DNA from: Dioscorea cayenensis subsp. rotundata | Lineage: Eukaryota; Streptophyta; Magnoliopsida; Dioscoreales; Dioscoreaceae | Reading direction: 5' to 3' | DNA length: 64,000 nt | NCBI RefSeq assembly: GCF_009730915.1 | Contig: NC_052489.1 | Location: 30,373,916-30,437,915, forward strand | Shown: one piece after another, positions 37,163 to 48,387 of the stretch | How the letters are laid out: each line of letters opens with the position of its first letter | Numbering within the stretch: the first letter of the stretch is position 1 | Position numbers and translations under genes: made by a program | The notes under the pieces: generated by a model | The model's input: only the letters and a program-made list of their open reading frames with translations | The model's database searches: none | What the model was told of the DNA's origin: nothing

Positions 37163-38589
37163 TAGGGACCTGCGCCGCTGCCCATTCCAGAAAAAGACCA
37201 AAATCACAACTCCAGCATTATCATACATGAAGAAAGAAATAGTTTAGAAGGAAAAATCTTCATGAAAGTAAAGGTTCCAAATTGACCCATTCCAAAAATC
37301 AAAAACTAGCAAAAATTCTTCATAATTTCATCGATGCCTAGTAAAGGTGAGGATGCAATAACCAAAAGAGATCTAGGATTCAATAATGTAATTGTTGTCC
37401 AGTAATGTCAAGCATGCAATTAAAAAATAAATCTAGCACCAACCAAAAGCTAAGCTAGATGACAAAGTACCTTGATCCACTTCTCTCAACTTACCTACCC
37501 TCTCCATCAAAGAACATAAGAAAGAAAACAAAGTAGGAAGGTAAATGAATGGGAATGAACACAAAATAGGAGCTAAATAATGGAAATCATTGGCAACCCC
37601 TTCCTTATAAGAGACGATCGAGATAAATAGATATTGGTGGAGACAAACAGAGAAAGCGATTAAGTAAGAAGATTCAGCTCATTCACAATTTCCATATCTC
37701 GATTAATGGCAGAAGCTCCTTAATTTTATTCACATTATGTGCTTTCTCTGAGAAACTAGGAAATTCATAGTAACAAGCAAATAGCCCTCCCCCTCCTAGT
37801 TCCAATAGCAATCCATTTCCATAATTAGATCTGATTTAAAATGTGCTCATTTAGCGAAAACAACCTTTCAGATAAAACCAGAATGTAATTTCCTAGAATG
37901 TTGAAACTTTGAAAAACATAATACAAGTTTTCTCCCTCAAAAACTACAAACAGGTATCACAAAGCAACAAATCACAATGAGAATGTGCTCTCTGCAACAA
38001 ACAAAACAAAACCTAACCAAATACAAAGAATCACTTAATGATCACAAATCAGAAACCATGAGTTTTTCTTTTGAGTGGTTCAAGATATATTAACAAAATA
38101 ACACTCTTTCCAGGGCATTACATATCATGAGACCTTGATTTCCAAGTAAGAAACCTTAAAATGGAAAGCATATGATGTGCATAATCTATATAAGAGTAAG
38201 AGCAAATACAATATAAACTAAAAAGGTGTATTAACCAAATATTTGTGCTTTTGAAGCCCGTGGCTTTTTAATACTCACGTATTTTTACCAGTCGCCCTTC
38301 AAGTCTTAGAGTGTAATAATCAAGAAAATAAGCCTTTACTTCTTCTGTTTCCATGAATCCCTAATGCATCTCATTAAATCACATTTAACACTTGAGTAAC
38401 TAATCAAGCAGGATTTTTCAAGTCAAAATCACAGGTGCAGTACTGCAAATTGAATTTACAAATGGCAATCAGGCGATCAACTAGCAGAATCCACTACACC
38501 AGAATGTGGTGAAAGGCTAACAACATATTCCAACAAGACAGTATGACGCTAGCAAAACGGAGCAACATGCGAACAACATCTAGATAAAA

Positions 38590-39680
38590 CAAAATTATTT
38601 GTTTTATCGCATGAATTCGCGCCCTAACAGATCATTACAACTATAAGAAATCCAACAACTACCAGGGCTCAATTTTCCCTGATCCTTTCGAAAACGACAA
38701 TCAAAAGCTAAAACCAAAACACATACAAAAAAAGGAAGGTGGAAAAATCTGACAAAAAAAAAGTGTCACTACCAATTTATCAGGACTGACAAATAGATAG
38801 GTGATAGATCAAAATTCCTTCTTTGGCTGCAAAATCCAGTGCCCTAACAGATCAAACACCACTGGTGGTAACCACATTAGTCCAGCTTGGTGCCTAGGAT
38901 CAATATTAAACTTTTCCCAATCCTTTCAAACACTAAAAAATCAACCCAAACCATGAGTTGAAACTACAATAAATATCAAACCAAAGCACGGATAAAGAAG
39001 AGGAAAAGTGAAAAACCTTAGAAGTTAAAACATACACCACCCATTTCTCAAGGTCAACACGTTAGAGTAGACCAAAATAGACCAAAATTCTTGCGGTTAT
39101 CTTTGCCTAAAGGATCACTCCAACAATGGAAAAAAATGCATTATTCTAAACAGTGCCCGCAATCAAGCTTAAATCTTTGCCAATCCTTTCAAACAAACGT
39201 ATCAAAAGCTGGCCAAAAAAAAATCAAAATCAAAATCAAACCCCACAAAAACATCAAATGGGGGAAAATCAATCAGAAACACACATATAGAAAAGATATA
39301 GAGTAAAAATCCAAGAGGCTAAACATACATTGCTCTTTTCACAAGGTCGACAGGTCAGAGAAGAGCTAAACAGATCAAAGTTCCTTCTTTTCTACCCCAA
39401 GAACCCATACCCAAACAGATCACACCAGCAATAAAAAAATGCACTAATATATAATCCAGTTCCTGAGATCAAGCTTCAATCTTTCCCAATCCTTTCAAAT
39501 AAAGCAATCAAAAACTAGCTAAAAATCAAAACCCCAACCCCTAAAACCATCAAAGGTCCCAAAAGGCAGAACAAATCAGAGAAGTACATGTATAGAAAAG
39601 GGAAAGTGAAATGAAAAAAAATTCAAAGAGGCAAAACATACATTACCCCCATTTCTGAACGTGGATACTTTACCTTGACC
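38590..39680 (-). repeat. Tandem repeat of ~240-305 bp, four copies, in the 5' UTR intron of the F-box gene
   Basis: Copies are marked by a shared CCTTTC(A/G)AA core near 38683, 38922, 39185 and 39491. It is followed by AATCAAAA-type sequence and GGAAAAGTGAAA, and then AAACATACA...CCATTTCT. Before each core is CCCTAACAGATCA or a variant. The units are imperfect and of unequal length, so the expansion is old. Confidence 0.7.
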
Positions 39681-39830
39681 TTGGATGAGTGATTAATGGC
39701 GTTTGCCGTGATTCCGATTCAATATCCGAAACCCTTGTTGTTCCCTCCGCTGCCCTCTTTCTCTCGATCGACGAGAAAAGCCGAAAAAACGCAGGGGTTA
39801 TCGAGATTTATAGAAAGAGCTTTTTATAGC
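39674..39830 (-). promoter_or_regulatory. Non-coding first exon and TATA box of the F-box gene
   Basis: On the minus strand a CTATAAAAA box (39821-39829) is followed by a balanced-composition leader ending at a GTAAAG donor (39673|39672). The acceptor before the ATG is CAG near 37170. This makes a 2.5-kb 5' UTR intron, which often raises expression in plants; that effect is inferred. Confidence 0.55.
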
Positions 39831-40063
39831 CGTGAAGAAGAGTTGTACTGCTTATAAAGTCATCAGCTCACGGCTCACGGCTAATGAGCCATGGCTCTTA
39901 AATGGGCTGGGCCGTCTTCACTCATGACATATGGGCTAAATAGGTCTAATAGATTATGGGCTTGGTTTTGACTTGCAAGCCCATCTTTTACATAGAGCCC
40001 AATACAAACTCTAATGTCTGGTTGTGGATTTAATGATTTATCTTACCCACACCGGTAACGTAT

Positions 40064-40275
40064 ATATATATATATATATAAGAACCCATCATTCATAGTA
40101 GCCGTTGGATTCTACGATCCATTCATAAACAGGTTCAAATAGTACCATACGATGTTACACTATAATCTTACACGATAATTATGTACAATATTTATATGAA
40201 CAATAGCTGTTGGATTATCATCCATCATCATCCAACAGCGGTAAATAAACATCCTAGTGAACAGTTATATATAAT
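40064..40275. mobile_element. MITE-like repeat, copy 1
   Basis: About 210 bp flanked by TA runs, containing two short palindromic parts: GCCGTTGGATTCTACGATCC and, further on, TGTTGGATTATCATCC...ATCATCCAACAGCGG, then AAATAAACATCC. It has the same two-part layout and motifs as 42376-42590. No coding capacity. The superfamily is not assignable without terminal inverted repeats. Confidence 0.5.
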
Positions 40276-41194
40276 TATGTTTTTAAATTATTAATTTTTT
40301 TTTTTGAAGTATTGGTCTTAATAAATATGTATTGTAGTTTAGGCAAGTAAAAAAAATTATAATATTTGTTTTGATTTTTTTATTAACTGTTAATTTATTT
40401 ATTGTTCTGCTTTATTGGGTGAAAAAGAGAATTGGTAGTTATCATTATGAATTAATGTTAATCATGTTTTGTCATGAATGTTCTATTATTTAAATAAAAG
40501 TCTTTTTTTTTTAAATTCACTTTCCTTTGATGTGATTTAAACATTTTAGTTAATATTATAAGTATTTAGGTGGCTTTCATATCTTACGTTTTTTTTTTAA
40601 AAAAAATTACTCTTATAGGACCAAATATTAAACCCTACTAAACATATATTCTTATCAAAAGTCAGTCAAGTCTATGTCTTTATTTAATCAAAATTTAAAG
40701 TCAGCTAAACTTTTTAACAATCACATTAGAAAAATAAAACTAATAAAGGTTACATAATAATCATAGGTAATAGGTATTACATCTTTTCACAAGAATCACA
40801 CCTTATCCTAGTAAATAAATTAAAATAAAATAGAAATAGGCATGCAGGATTGATTTTATTCCATTTAAAAAAAAAAATGGTAGGTAGAGAAGATAAGATA
40901 AGAAGATATATATAAAGAAAAGGTTAAGCAAACCAGACAAATGGTATGTGTTCTTCCAAACTGGATGGCCATAAAGATAAGTTATAGAAACAACATGGCA
41001 AACATACATTTCGGATATTCTTCCCCCCACTTGCTTGCCTTTTTAACCTATTTTGCCTTTTTAACACGTACATTTCCATAATACTAATTTCCTAAAAATT
41101 AAATATATATATATATATATATATGAAGGTGAACATAATAATAACATATAATAATACCATTATTCAGTTTAATTAGATGAATAAATGTCAACCA

Positions 41195-41345
41195 TCACCT
41201 ACCGGTTGATATATTAGTGTTGGGTTTCTGTATAAATTGTTGTCTCTACTAACAAAAGGGTTCGAATCTCACCTCATGCACAGAGCTCAACTCCTCACAT
41301 GTGTATGTTCTGACATGTGACTTGTCTATATTTATATTAAAAAAA
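41195..41345 (+). mobile_element. Possible SINE (tRNA-derived), low confidence
   Basis: A GGTTCGAATCT sequence (near 41250) matches the pol III B box, a weak A-box-like TTAGTGTTGGG lies about 35 bases before it, and the segment ends in an A-rich tail (about 41338-41347). No complete tRNA fold or clear target duplication was found. Confidence 0.35.
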
Positions 41346-42375
41346 AATAATTAGTAAATTATTATCCTTTAATAAATTTATAATAAAATAAATTTCTCAC
41401 CTTTTTAAAACTCTGCTATTTCATGTTTATAATTTTATTATGCATTAAAAATTTTTGTTTGAAGTTTAAACAAGAGTTAATTAAAATGGAAGAGCTTTGA
41501 ATAATTTAAATAAATAGTTTAGTTTAGAATTCAAATATATATATATATATATTAAAAATACTGATCATAAAAATCTATTTATTATAAAACTCATTGTATC
41601 TCATCTCATAGCATCATGCACTGTACTATAGGTTACATGATATTTTTTTTTTAAAAAAATATATTTAATAAAATAAAGAGAGAATATATTTTAATTCATC
41701 CACTACAAAGATGATGTACTCTAAAGTGATTATAAAACCTTCACTATATTAATTTATCTTGATAGTCTCATTCAATGTCCCCTTAAAAATTAGTATACAA
41801 AGTTCATGTAATCAATGAAAAATCTTGCATTTTTTTTAAAAATAATATTTAGCATAAGAAATGCCATCACTTGCTTCTAAAACTTTGTTTGCTCCATTAT
41901 TTGTACTCAAACTTGTCACAACCCATAGATTTAATTGAAACTCAAAGAAAAGTTTTTATTTACTATTTTAATCATAATATTTTTATTTTATTTTTGTCCT
42001 TGGCCATTTCAAGGAATTTCCAAAACACCAATGATTATAATTGAATTTCTTATCATTTCATATTTTACATGTTATTTTTGAGAAAATTTAGTTACATGTG
42101 TAGTCATCATTCTTTAATTAATCAAACATATATTTAATAAAATTTGGTAATATGTTACATTTATACTTATTTTATATTTATATTTTTAAAGTCTCTATGT
42201 TCAACATCAATTGGCTCATATTTTATGTAGTCTTATTTTAACACTAGTTAAATGTCACATGATCAAGTTGCTCACTAAAATACTCAAGTTTAACTAAAAC
42301 TCAACTCAATATATATACAATTTTTTTTTAAAATAAATCATTTCATTCTCAACCACATATATATATATATATATA

Positions 42376-42590
42376 TATATATGAAAGGATAATCTAGGTA
42401 AGAACATTTAATCATAACGGTTGGATCATCATCCAACGGATATTTATTTATATAGGTATTACACACCGTTTACGGTTTATGTTACTGTGTGATACTGTAA
42501 AACGCGATTTAAACTGTTCATGATGATAATAACTGTTAGATTACCATCCGACGGCTATTGTAAACATCCATAGATTACTCATTTTTTTGT
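42376..42590. mobile_element. MITE-like repeat, copy 2
   Basis: It follows a TA run and contains AACGGTTGGATCATCATCC followed by AACGGATATTT, and later TAACTGTTAGATTACCATCC...ACGGC with TGTAAACATCC. This parallels copy 1 at 40064-40275. The two lie 2.1 kb apart between the divergent F-box and MYB genes. Confidence 0.5.
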
Positions 42591-43628
42591 GCATATGTAT
42601 ATTAAAAAAACCAAATAATATTAAAATTGTTATAAAAATTCAAAGGTTTTTGAGGAAAAATTATGAAATGACAAGAATGGCCCTAACCATGGTTAGTTGG
42701 TGGAACCGTGTTGGTGAGGTGGGCCAACTTGTCCCAAGGAAGAATCCTATCCGTCCAATGCCATGATAAGAAATATATTTGATTGGGAACCATTAGCTAA
42801 TTACAGTTGGGCCACACACCTCCAAAGTTTGTCTCCCTCCTTGATACTAGGGGTGGCATTTTTTGTCATTGTCAGTTTCATCCATGGGCATTTGTGTAAT
42901 TTGCTCTTTGAGATAGTGTCACCTCCGGTGATTTTAATATTTTGTTAGAGAACATCTACCCACCCCTTCTTAGTTGGATTAAATAATTTTAAATTATTTA
43001 TAATTGTCCTTTTATTATGCATAACATTTGTATTACTTCATGTAAATAAATAAATGCTTCGGAAAAGTTGCATATAAATGAATAGATGTTTATTTTTGAA
43101 AGATATCTTCTTTCTTTTTCTTAATTTTTTTTTTCTTATTATAGTTTTTTCATTATGAGCTTTTTAATAAATTTATTTAATTAGAATACTAAAACTACAC
43201 ATCTCTAAAATTATAATAAAAATATAATTTTAAATATATACTATTTGATAATTACATAACAAAATTTATATATAAACAATGCAGTTTGAAACAATCCCTA
43301 GAATTTGATATATTTCATATTTTTTTTATTTACAAAAACGACAAATATTATATACATCAGAGGATTGCGCATGAACTGAAAATTAATCATTCAACTTGCG
43401 CACTCTCATCTTAGAAGAGCTCGTTTTTCGTAATAAAACTAAGTACAACTAGGCTATGAGCTACTTTTTTCATGTTAGTTTGAATATAAATTTCTATTTC
43501 TAAAACCATAAAAACATTAAAAAAATATTTTTTAAGAAAATTATAAATACATGTAATTATTTTAATGACTAATGAGTAAGATTAGTGAGCATTGCTAAGT
43601 CACACCGGGTGGTGACCATAACAAGCGA
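42591..43628. other. AT-rich upstream region of the MYB gene
   Basis: A slightly GC-richer segment at 42660-42950 has a short open frame without recognisable features; the rest is AT-rich. Nothing else is seen. Confidence 0.45.
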
Positions 43629-43730
43629 TGACGTCATGACCGCGTGTAACGCCCACGAGGATAAAGGGCATTCATCGTAAATAACTACAAAGCCAATGGC
43701 ATTTGTCGAAAGCAACCCACTATATATAAC
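43629..43730 (+). promoter_or_regulatory. MYB gene core promoter
   Basis: A palindromic TGACGTCA (43629-43636, bZIP/TGA-type site), a CCAAT box (43693-43697) and a TATATATAAC box (43720-43729) lie in order upstream of the gene, with a (GA)n leader just before the chosen ATG. Confidence 0.6.
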
Positions 43731-43817
43731 AAAGACGGGTAGATGTTTTCGGTTCTCATGAACCTCTGTGTCTCTTTGCCTCCGTTGTTCACAAGAGAAA
43801 GAGAGAGAGAGAGAGAG

Positions 43818-45526
43818 ATGCGCCAAGATTCGTGCATGGCCGAGAAGGGGTTGAAGCTCTTTGGGGTGAGGATCGTCGGAGATGCGGCGGAGGATGAGGA
43901 GGAGGAGGTGATGAGGAAGAGCTCCAGCATGGGGAACCTCGCAGCAGCGGCGCCGGCGCCGGCGGAGAGTGGTGGAACGGAGCAAGGATACCTCTCTGAT
44001 GGTGGACTTGTTCAGTCGTCGAGACGGAGAGGTGGAAATGAACGGAAGCGAGGTGATTCATCGATTGATTTCTCTTGTTTCCTTTTCTTTTGCGAGATTT
44101 TTGAGAAATATATATATATATTTTTGTTGGGTCTTTTTAAAAATCGTTTGAGAAATCCGCTGGAGTTTGGATGGGTTTCATGTTTTTAGGGTTTTTAATT
44201 TATTTAAAGATTTTTGTTGTTTGATTTTGAATTGGAAATCTGGAAACATTGAATTGAATTTCAGAGGGTTTTTGAGACCATTTTGTTGCTAATTTCTTTA
44301 CAATTTGTAGTAAAAAATTATGAAACACATGGACAAGTATTGTGAATTTTGTTTGATGTTTGATGTGTACTCACTGTTTGGTGGGAATTTCATGCTGTCA
44401 GAGGAATTAAGACTATTTTTGTCCTTAATTTTTCATATTTAAATTATGAATTAAAGACCAGTGCTTTGAATCTTGTTTCAGTTGCAAGTCAATGCATGAC
44501 CTTATCTAGTTTGTACAAAGGACCATTATATTTGATGACCAAATGTGATCATTCATATCATAACAATAAAATGTGCTTCACATTAGCAATTTTGTACATT
44601 TATATGTTTCAGATTAGATTGTATTATTTCTGTAAATTTTTATGTGGTATGTATTGCTTACATTACATGTAGGCGTGCCATGGACCGAAGAAGAACACCG
44701 AACGTTTTTTAACAGGACTGGAAAAAAACTCGGCAAAGGTGACTGGAGAGGAATCTCAAGGAACTTTGTGACAACCCGAACTCCGACTCAAGTCGCCAGT
44801 CATGCCCAGAAATACTTTCTTAGACAGAACAATCCTAACAAAAAGAAACGAAGATCGAGTCTATTTGATGTCGTGATAAATGACAAAGTAATTCCCTAAC
44901 ATCGACTTCTTCGACTTTTACCATGTGTTTCTGATGATTTTTGCTTCATTGTTATAATCATTGTCTTGAACTTAACAGGCTCCTTCAACTGAACCTTCAA
45001 ATGAAGTTAAAGAAGCAACCAGTTCTAATCCTTTGCCGGAGGAGAACTGTTTGGTATGTCTTACGACGTCGAACAACACTAAAGTTGATTATAATTCTAT
45101 TGTGTTCTAAATTTGTTGATTATCTACAGGTTGGAATTGTGCCATCCCCTGCAACTCAAACAACATCTCAAGTTTTTTTGAATGTCCTGCATCCTTACCA
45201 CTTGTCATGAATCCCATTGATATACCAAATTTCAGTGCTTCTAATGTTATGGTGATACAATCACACAATATAGTCACAAAAACATTATATGCTGTTTGTT
45301 TCATTGTGTACTAATTCTAATTCTCAAGTCTTTTATTTAACAGGTGACTTCTTCAAGCAATACGAAGTCGATCTGCGTCCCAGATTTCCTCAAGCTATCC
45401 TTATCTCATCCACATTGCTCGGCCTTGTCTAAGGCCACATCTCCGGCAAAAGACATAACTGATCTCGAGCTCAGTATCGCCCCGCCTCGCCCTCCGGGCT
45501 CCACCGGCGCAATCAGTGTGATCTAA
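43818..45526 (+). CDS. SHAQKYF-type single-MYB transcription factor (MYBS/KUA1-like), five exons
   Basis: Exons: 43818-44052, 44673-44887, 44979-45053, 45130-45251, 45344-45526. The start [19 protein letters not shown] was chosen because the TATA box at 43720 leaves the in-frame ATG at 43743 too close to the promoter. KLFGV matches the (R/K)LFGV repression motif; GYLSDG follows. The single MYB repeat runs [11 protein letters not shown]...[18 protein letters not shown] into [12 protein letters not shown], and binds TATCCA/I-box-like DNA in this family. The C-terminus has DLELSIAPP, an EAR-like motif, so a nuclear repressor is likely. The zinc knuckle usual in KUA1/MYBS3 relatives is absent. 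Exon 4 is one base short: the T7 run at 45173-45179 would need eight T to continue [13 protein letters not shown]. Confidence 0.85.
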
Positions 45527-48387
45527 ACTTAGCTATGTTTCAGCCTCTTAAAGACATGTTTATGTTTAGTTATAAACTAGATAAAATTGTATTGTATGTT
45601 TGTAGTATCAGTAAAAATGTCAAATGAGGTGTGAAACAAATAAAGAAGAGAAGAATGCAAACGTGTCTGTTATAATGTCATGGTTGCTATTGTTTTCTTT
45701 TTTAGTTTCTAGAGAAGAGCTATAACTTTGGGAAGATAAGTAAAGGTACATGAACGGGTGGTAAGGAGTTGTCCTCATGTGACAAAATGAGACACCAGAA
45801 TCAAGAAGAGATCATGAAGGAAATGGATTGGTGGATATAGATTGATAATGTGGAGCTTTTTCATAGCGTGGGGATTTCTATGCCTTCTTTCACATGGTGT
45901 GGTTCAGAGGATGTTCCTAATTCAAAACCGTACTCCTTTGCCCCTCATTGATTATGTGGGGATATGTTGGGATAAAGGTTCTTTCTAGAATGCGCTTTTT
46001 AACCTCTTATCACTTTGATGGATAGAACGGCAGTCAACTCCTTAAAAAAAAAAAGTGAAAAGTAAGATCTTCCATTTGTACCCTTGCACAATTTTGTTAT
46101 TATATATATATAAGAATATTGTATAAAATTCAGAATGGAGGGTATATATGTAATTGCAAATTTTAAGAAAAAGAAAAAAACTCAAAAGTCAAAATGTTAA
46201 ATGGCTCATAATCATCTCGAGCAACTTTTTTTTTCTTTTCCAATAAGTAATGCTTTCGATGCTGTAAAATTTTAAAGTTACACATCTGACATCACTCATA
46301 AAATAAATTTTACATACATAATTATTATTTTCATCAAACCAAAATATTTGAGAGAATAAAAATTTTATTCTTAAAAACCATATTTAAATAAAAAAATCAA
46401 TTACAAGGAGACTCGATATATATAAATGTTATTTACCTTAAAAATATTTCACCTCTAGTTAGAGCCTTTATGTTAAAGAACTATTTTTTGTTTGATTTTT
46501 TTTTATTTAATAAATTAAAATAAATAATAATAATAAATAAAATAAACCAAAGAAAACATGTATATATAAAAACCTAATTTCAAGAAAAACTCTGCTTAGA
46601 ATTTCTACATTAGGCACTCCCATCAACAAATATAGGAAAATAAGATAGATAGCACTTTTCTTAAGAATTTTTATCAACAACATAATCACATATCAACAAA
46701 AAAATAGGGCAAACCTATGCTTTGAAAAAAATATAATTGCACAAATAAAATAATCTCCCATAAAAAAAATAAATAAATAAAAATAAAAGTAGTAAAATGT
46801 TTGGCTAAATAAAATGAAAGAAAGATCATAACTCCAATGAACATTCAAAAAAACCTATTCACAACAAAAAGAAGATGCCAAACATGCTAAACCAGCCAAT
46901 TCCAAGTAGTGAAGGAACAAAGGAGTGGAGAAAAGAAAAGGGTGAGAATCCCCATCAGTGATGAATACGTTTGTACAGTGTCCCAATTCTAAGTAACAAT
47001 GGCAGCCTATGTTTGTGAGGTCTTTAGCAAAGGCCAGGTCCTGCAAACCTTCAGCATTCAAGGACCTTTCTAGTACTGTATAAATTGAAGCTGGTGTGTC
47101 CTGGGGCCAACCTCACCTTCATTTCCAACTTTTCAAAGAAAGCTACATTTGTGGTTCCTATGCCCTTATCCTCAACCTGTGTCCCCTAAAGAACCTTACC
47201 ATCATATCTTGGATAAATAAGGTGCCATTAAGTTATCCTCAACCTATGTTGAAATAAGAATTGAACCTATAATTTACATCCAGAGTTACTCCTTATTTCT
47301 CATAGGAAAAACATTATACAAGAACAAACTACAGCCTAAGATTCCATTCAAACAACATAATCAACTGATCCAAAAAAGTTTAGGTGGAGAGTTGGTATTC
47401 AAATAGTTGTCAGAGATGAACAGAAAATTTCAGTGTCTTCTCTAGAAAAGTAAATGGATGCATATGCATATAATGGATCACTTAGTTTCTGCATATTATG
47501 GCAAATGACTTAAAAAAAATAAAGAAGTCTGATAAATTATAGGAATCTTATCAAATATAGGAGTAATTTACTTTATAAAAAAGGATCAAATAACAGATAA
47601 AAGTAATGGGCATTGCCACCCCTACACCCTACAAGGCTACAAGTCCAAAGCATCAATCCACATCAACTTTTTAAGGACCTCAATAATTCAAGTTCAATCA
47701 TTCAATTTAGCTTAAATCAATGCAGTGAATAGAGCCATATTATCACATAAATGTTGCAATACCTGTGGGCTCCCAGAAATCAGCTGGCGGATATTTCAAG
47801 TTCCTGTAGATAGATTACAATAGAAAATGAGAGTATTTGGATGCCAATTACATCAGAATCTTGAGAGGGACAGCTAACAACCAATTTGAAAGATGTAGAG
47901 AAGACTTACAGCAAAATTTAGGACCATAGTGTCAAGTTATGATGGACGTTGCTTCTCACTCAAAATGTGGGCTATAAATAGAGACTTAGTAACACCTTTG
48001 AATTTGATCATAACCTGGCAAAAAAGTTCTTTTACTCTAAACAACAACAATATATAATCTCAGTGACAAAGTCTTGCCTATTGGTCATACATAAAAGTCA
48101 TCCTACACGAATTGTAGAACTTTTTAGGGCCCTGAGAAGCATTGCTGTCTAATAATAATCATCATCATAGATGAACATAACTAGAAGAAGAATCAAGTAA
48201 TGCAAAAAGATTCAGGAATGACAAGTTGCATTGCAAAGATAGCTTTATGAAAGCATTTGCAAATATACAACATGATATAAGCAGAAAAGAGTAAATTTCA
48301 GTTTGTTTTCTTTGAATATGTTAATGTAAAGCCAAGAAAAATGTAGATGAAACTACCAACTAATGCTCTGAAGGGACCGTTTCTTTC
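45527..48387. other. Intergenic region between MYB gene and RNF25-like gene 3' ends
   Basis: It contains the MYB 3' UTR, then AT-rich DNA. Segments at about 45760-46040 and 46860-47180 are more balanced in composition and could be decayed transposon or 3' UTR sequence, but no family is recognisable. No RNA gene was seen. Confidence 0.4.

Noticed and set aside
41250..41260. GGTTCGAATCT as part of a tRNA gene
   Set aside because: It matches a pol III B box but no cloverleaf can be built upstream; a SINE relic is the better, still weak, explanation.
43569..44061. Antisense open frames opposite MYB exon 1
   Set aside because: They are shadows of a GC-rich exon with clear MYB-family motifs and splice sites on the plus strand.
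46855..47061. Minus-strand 68-codon frame in a more GC-balanced patch
   Set aside because: No recognisable motif, no matching splice sites or neighbours; kept only as a remark on the intergenic region.
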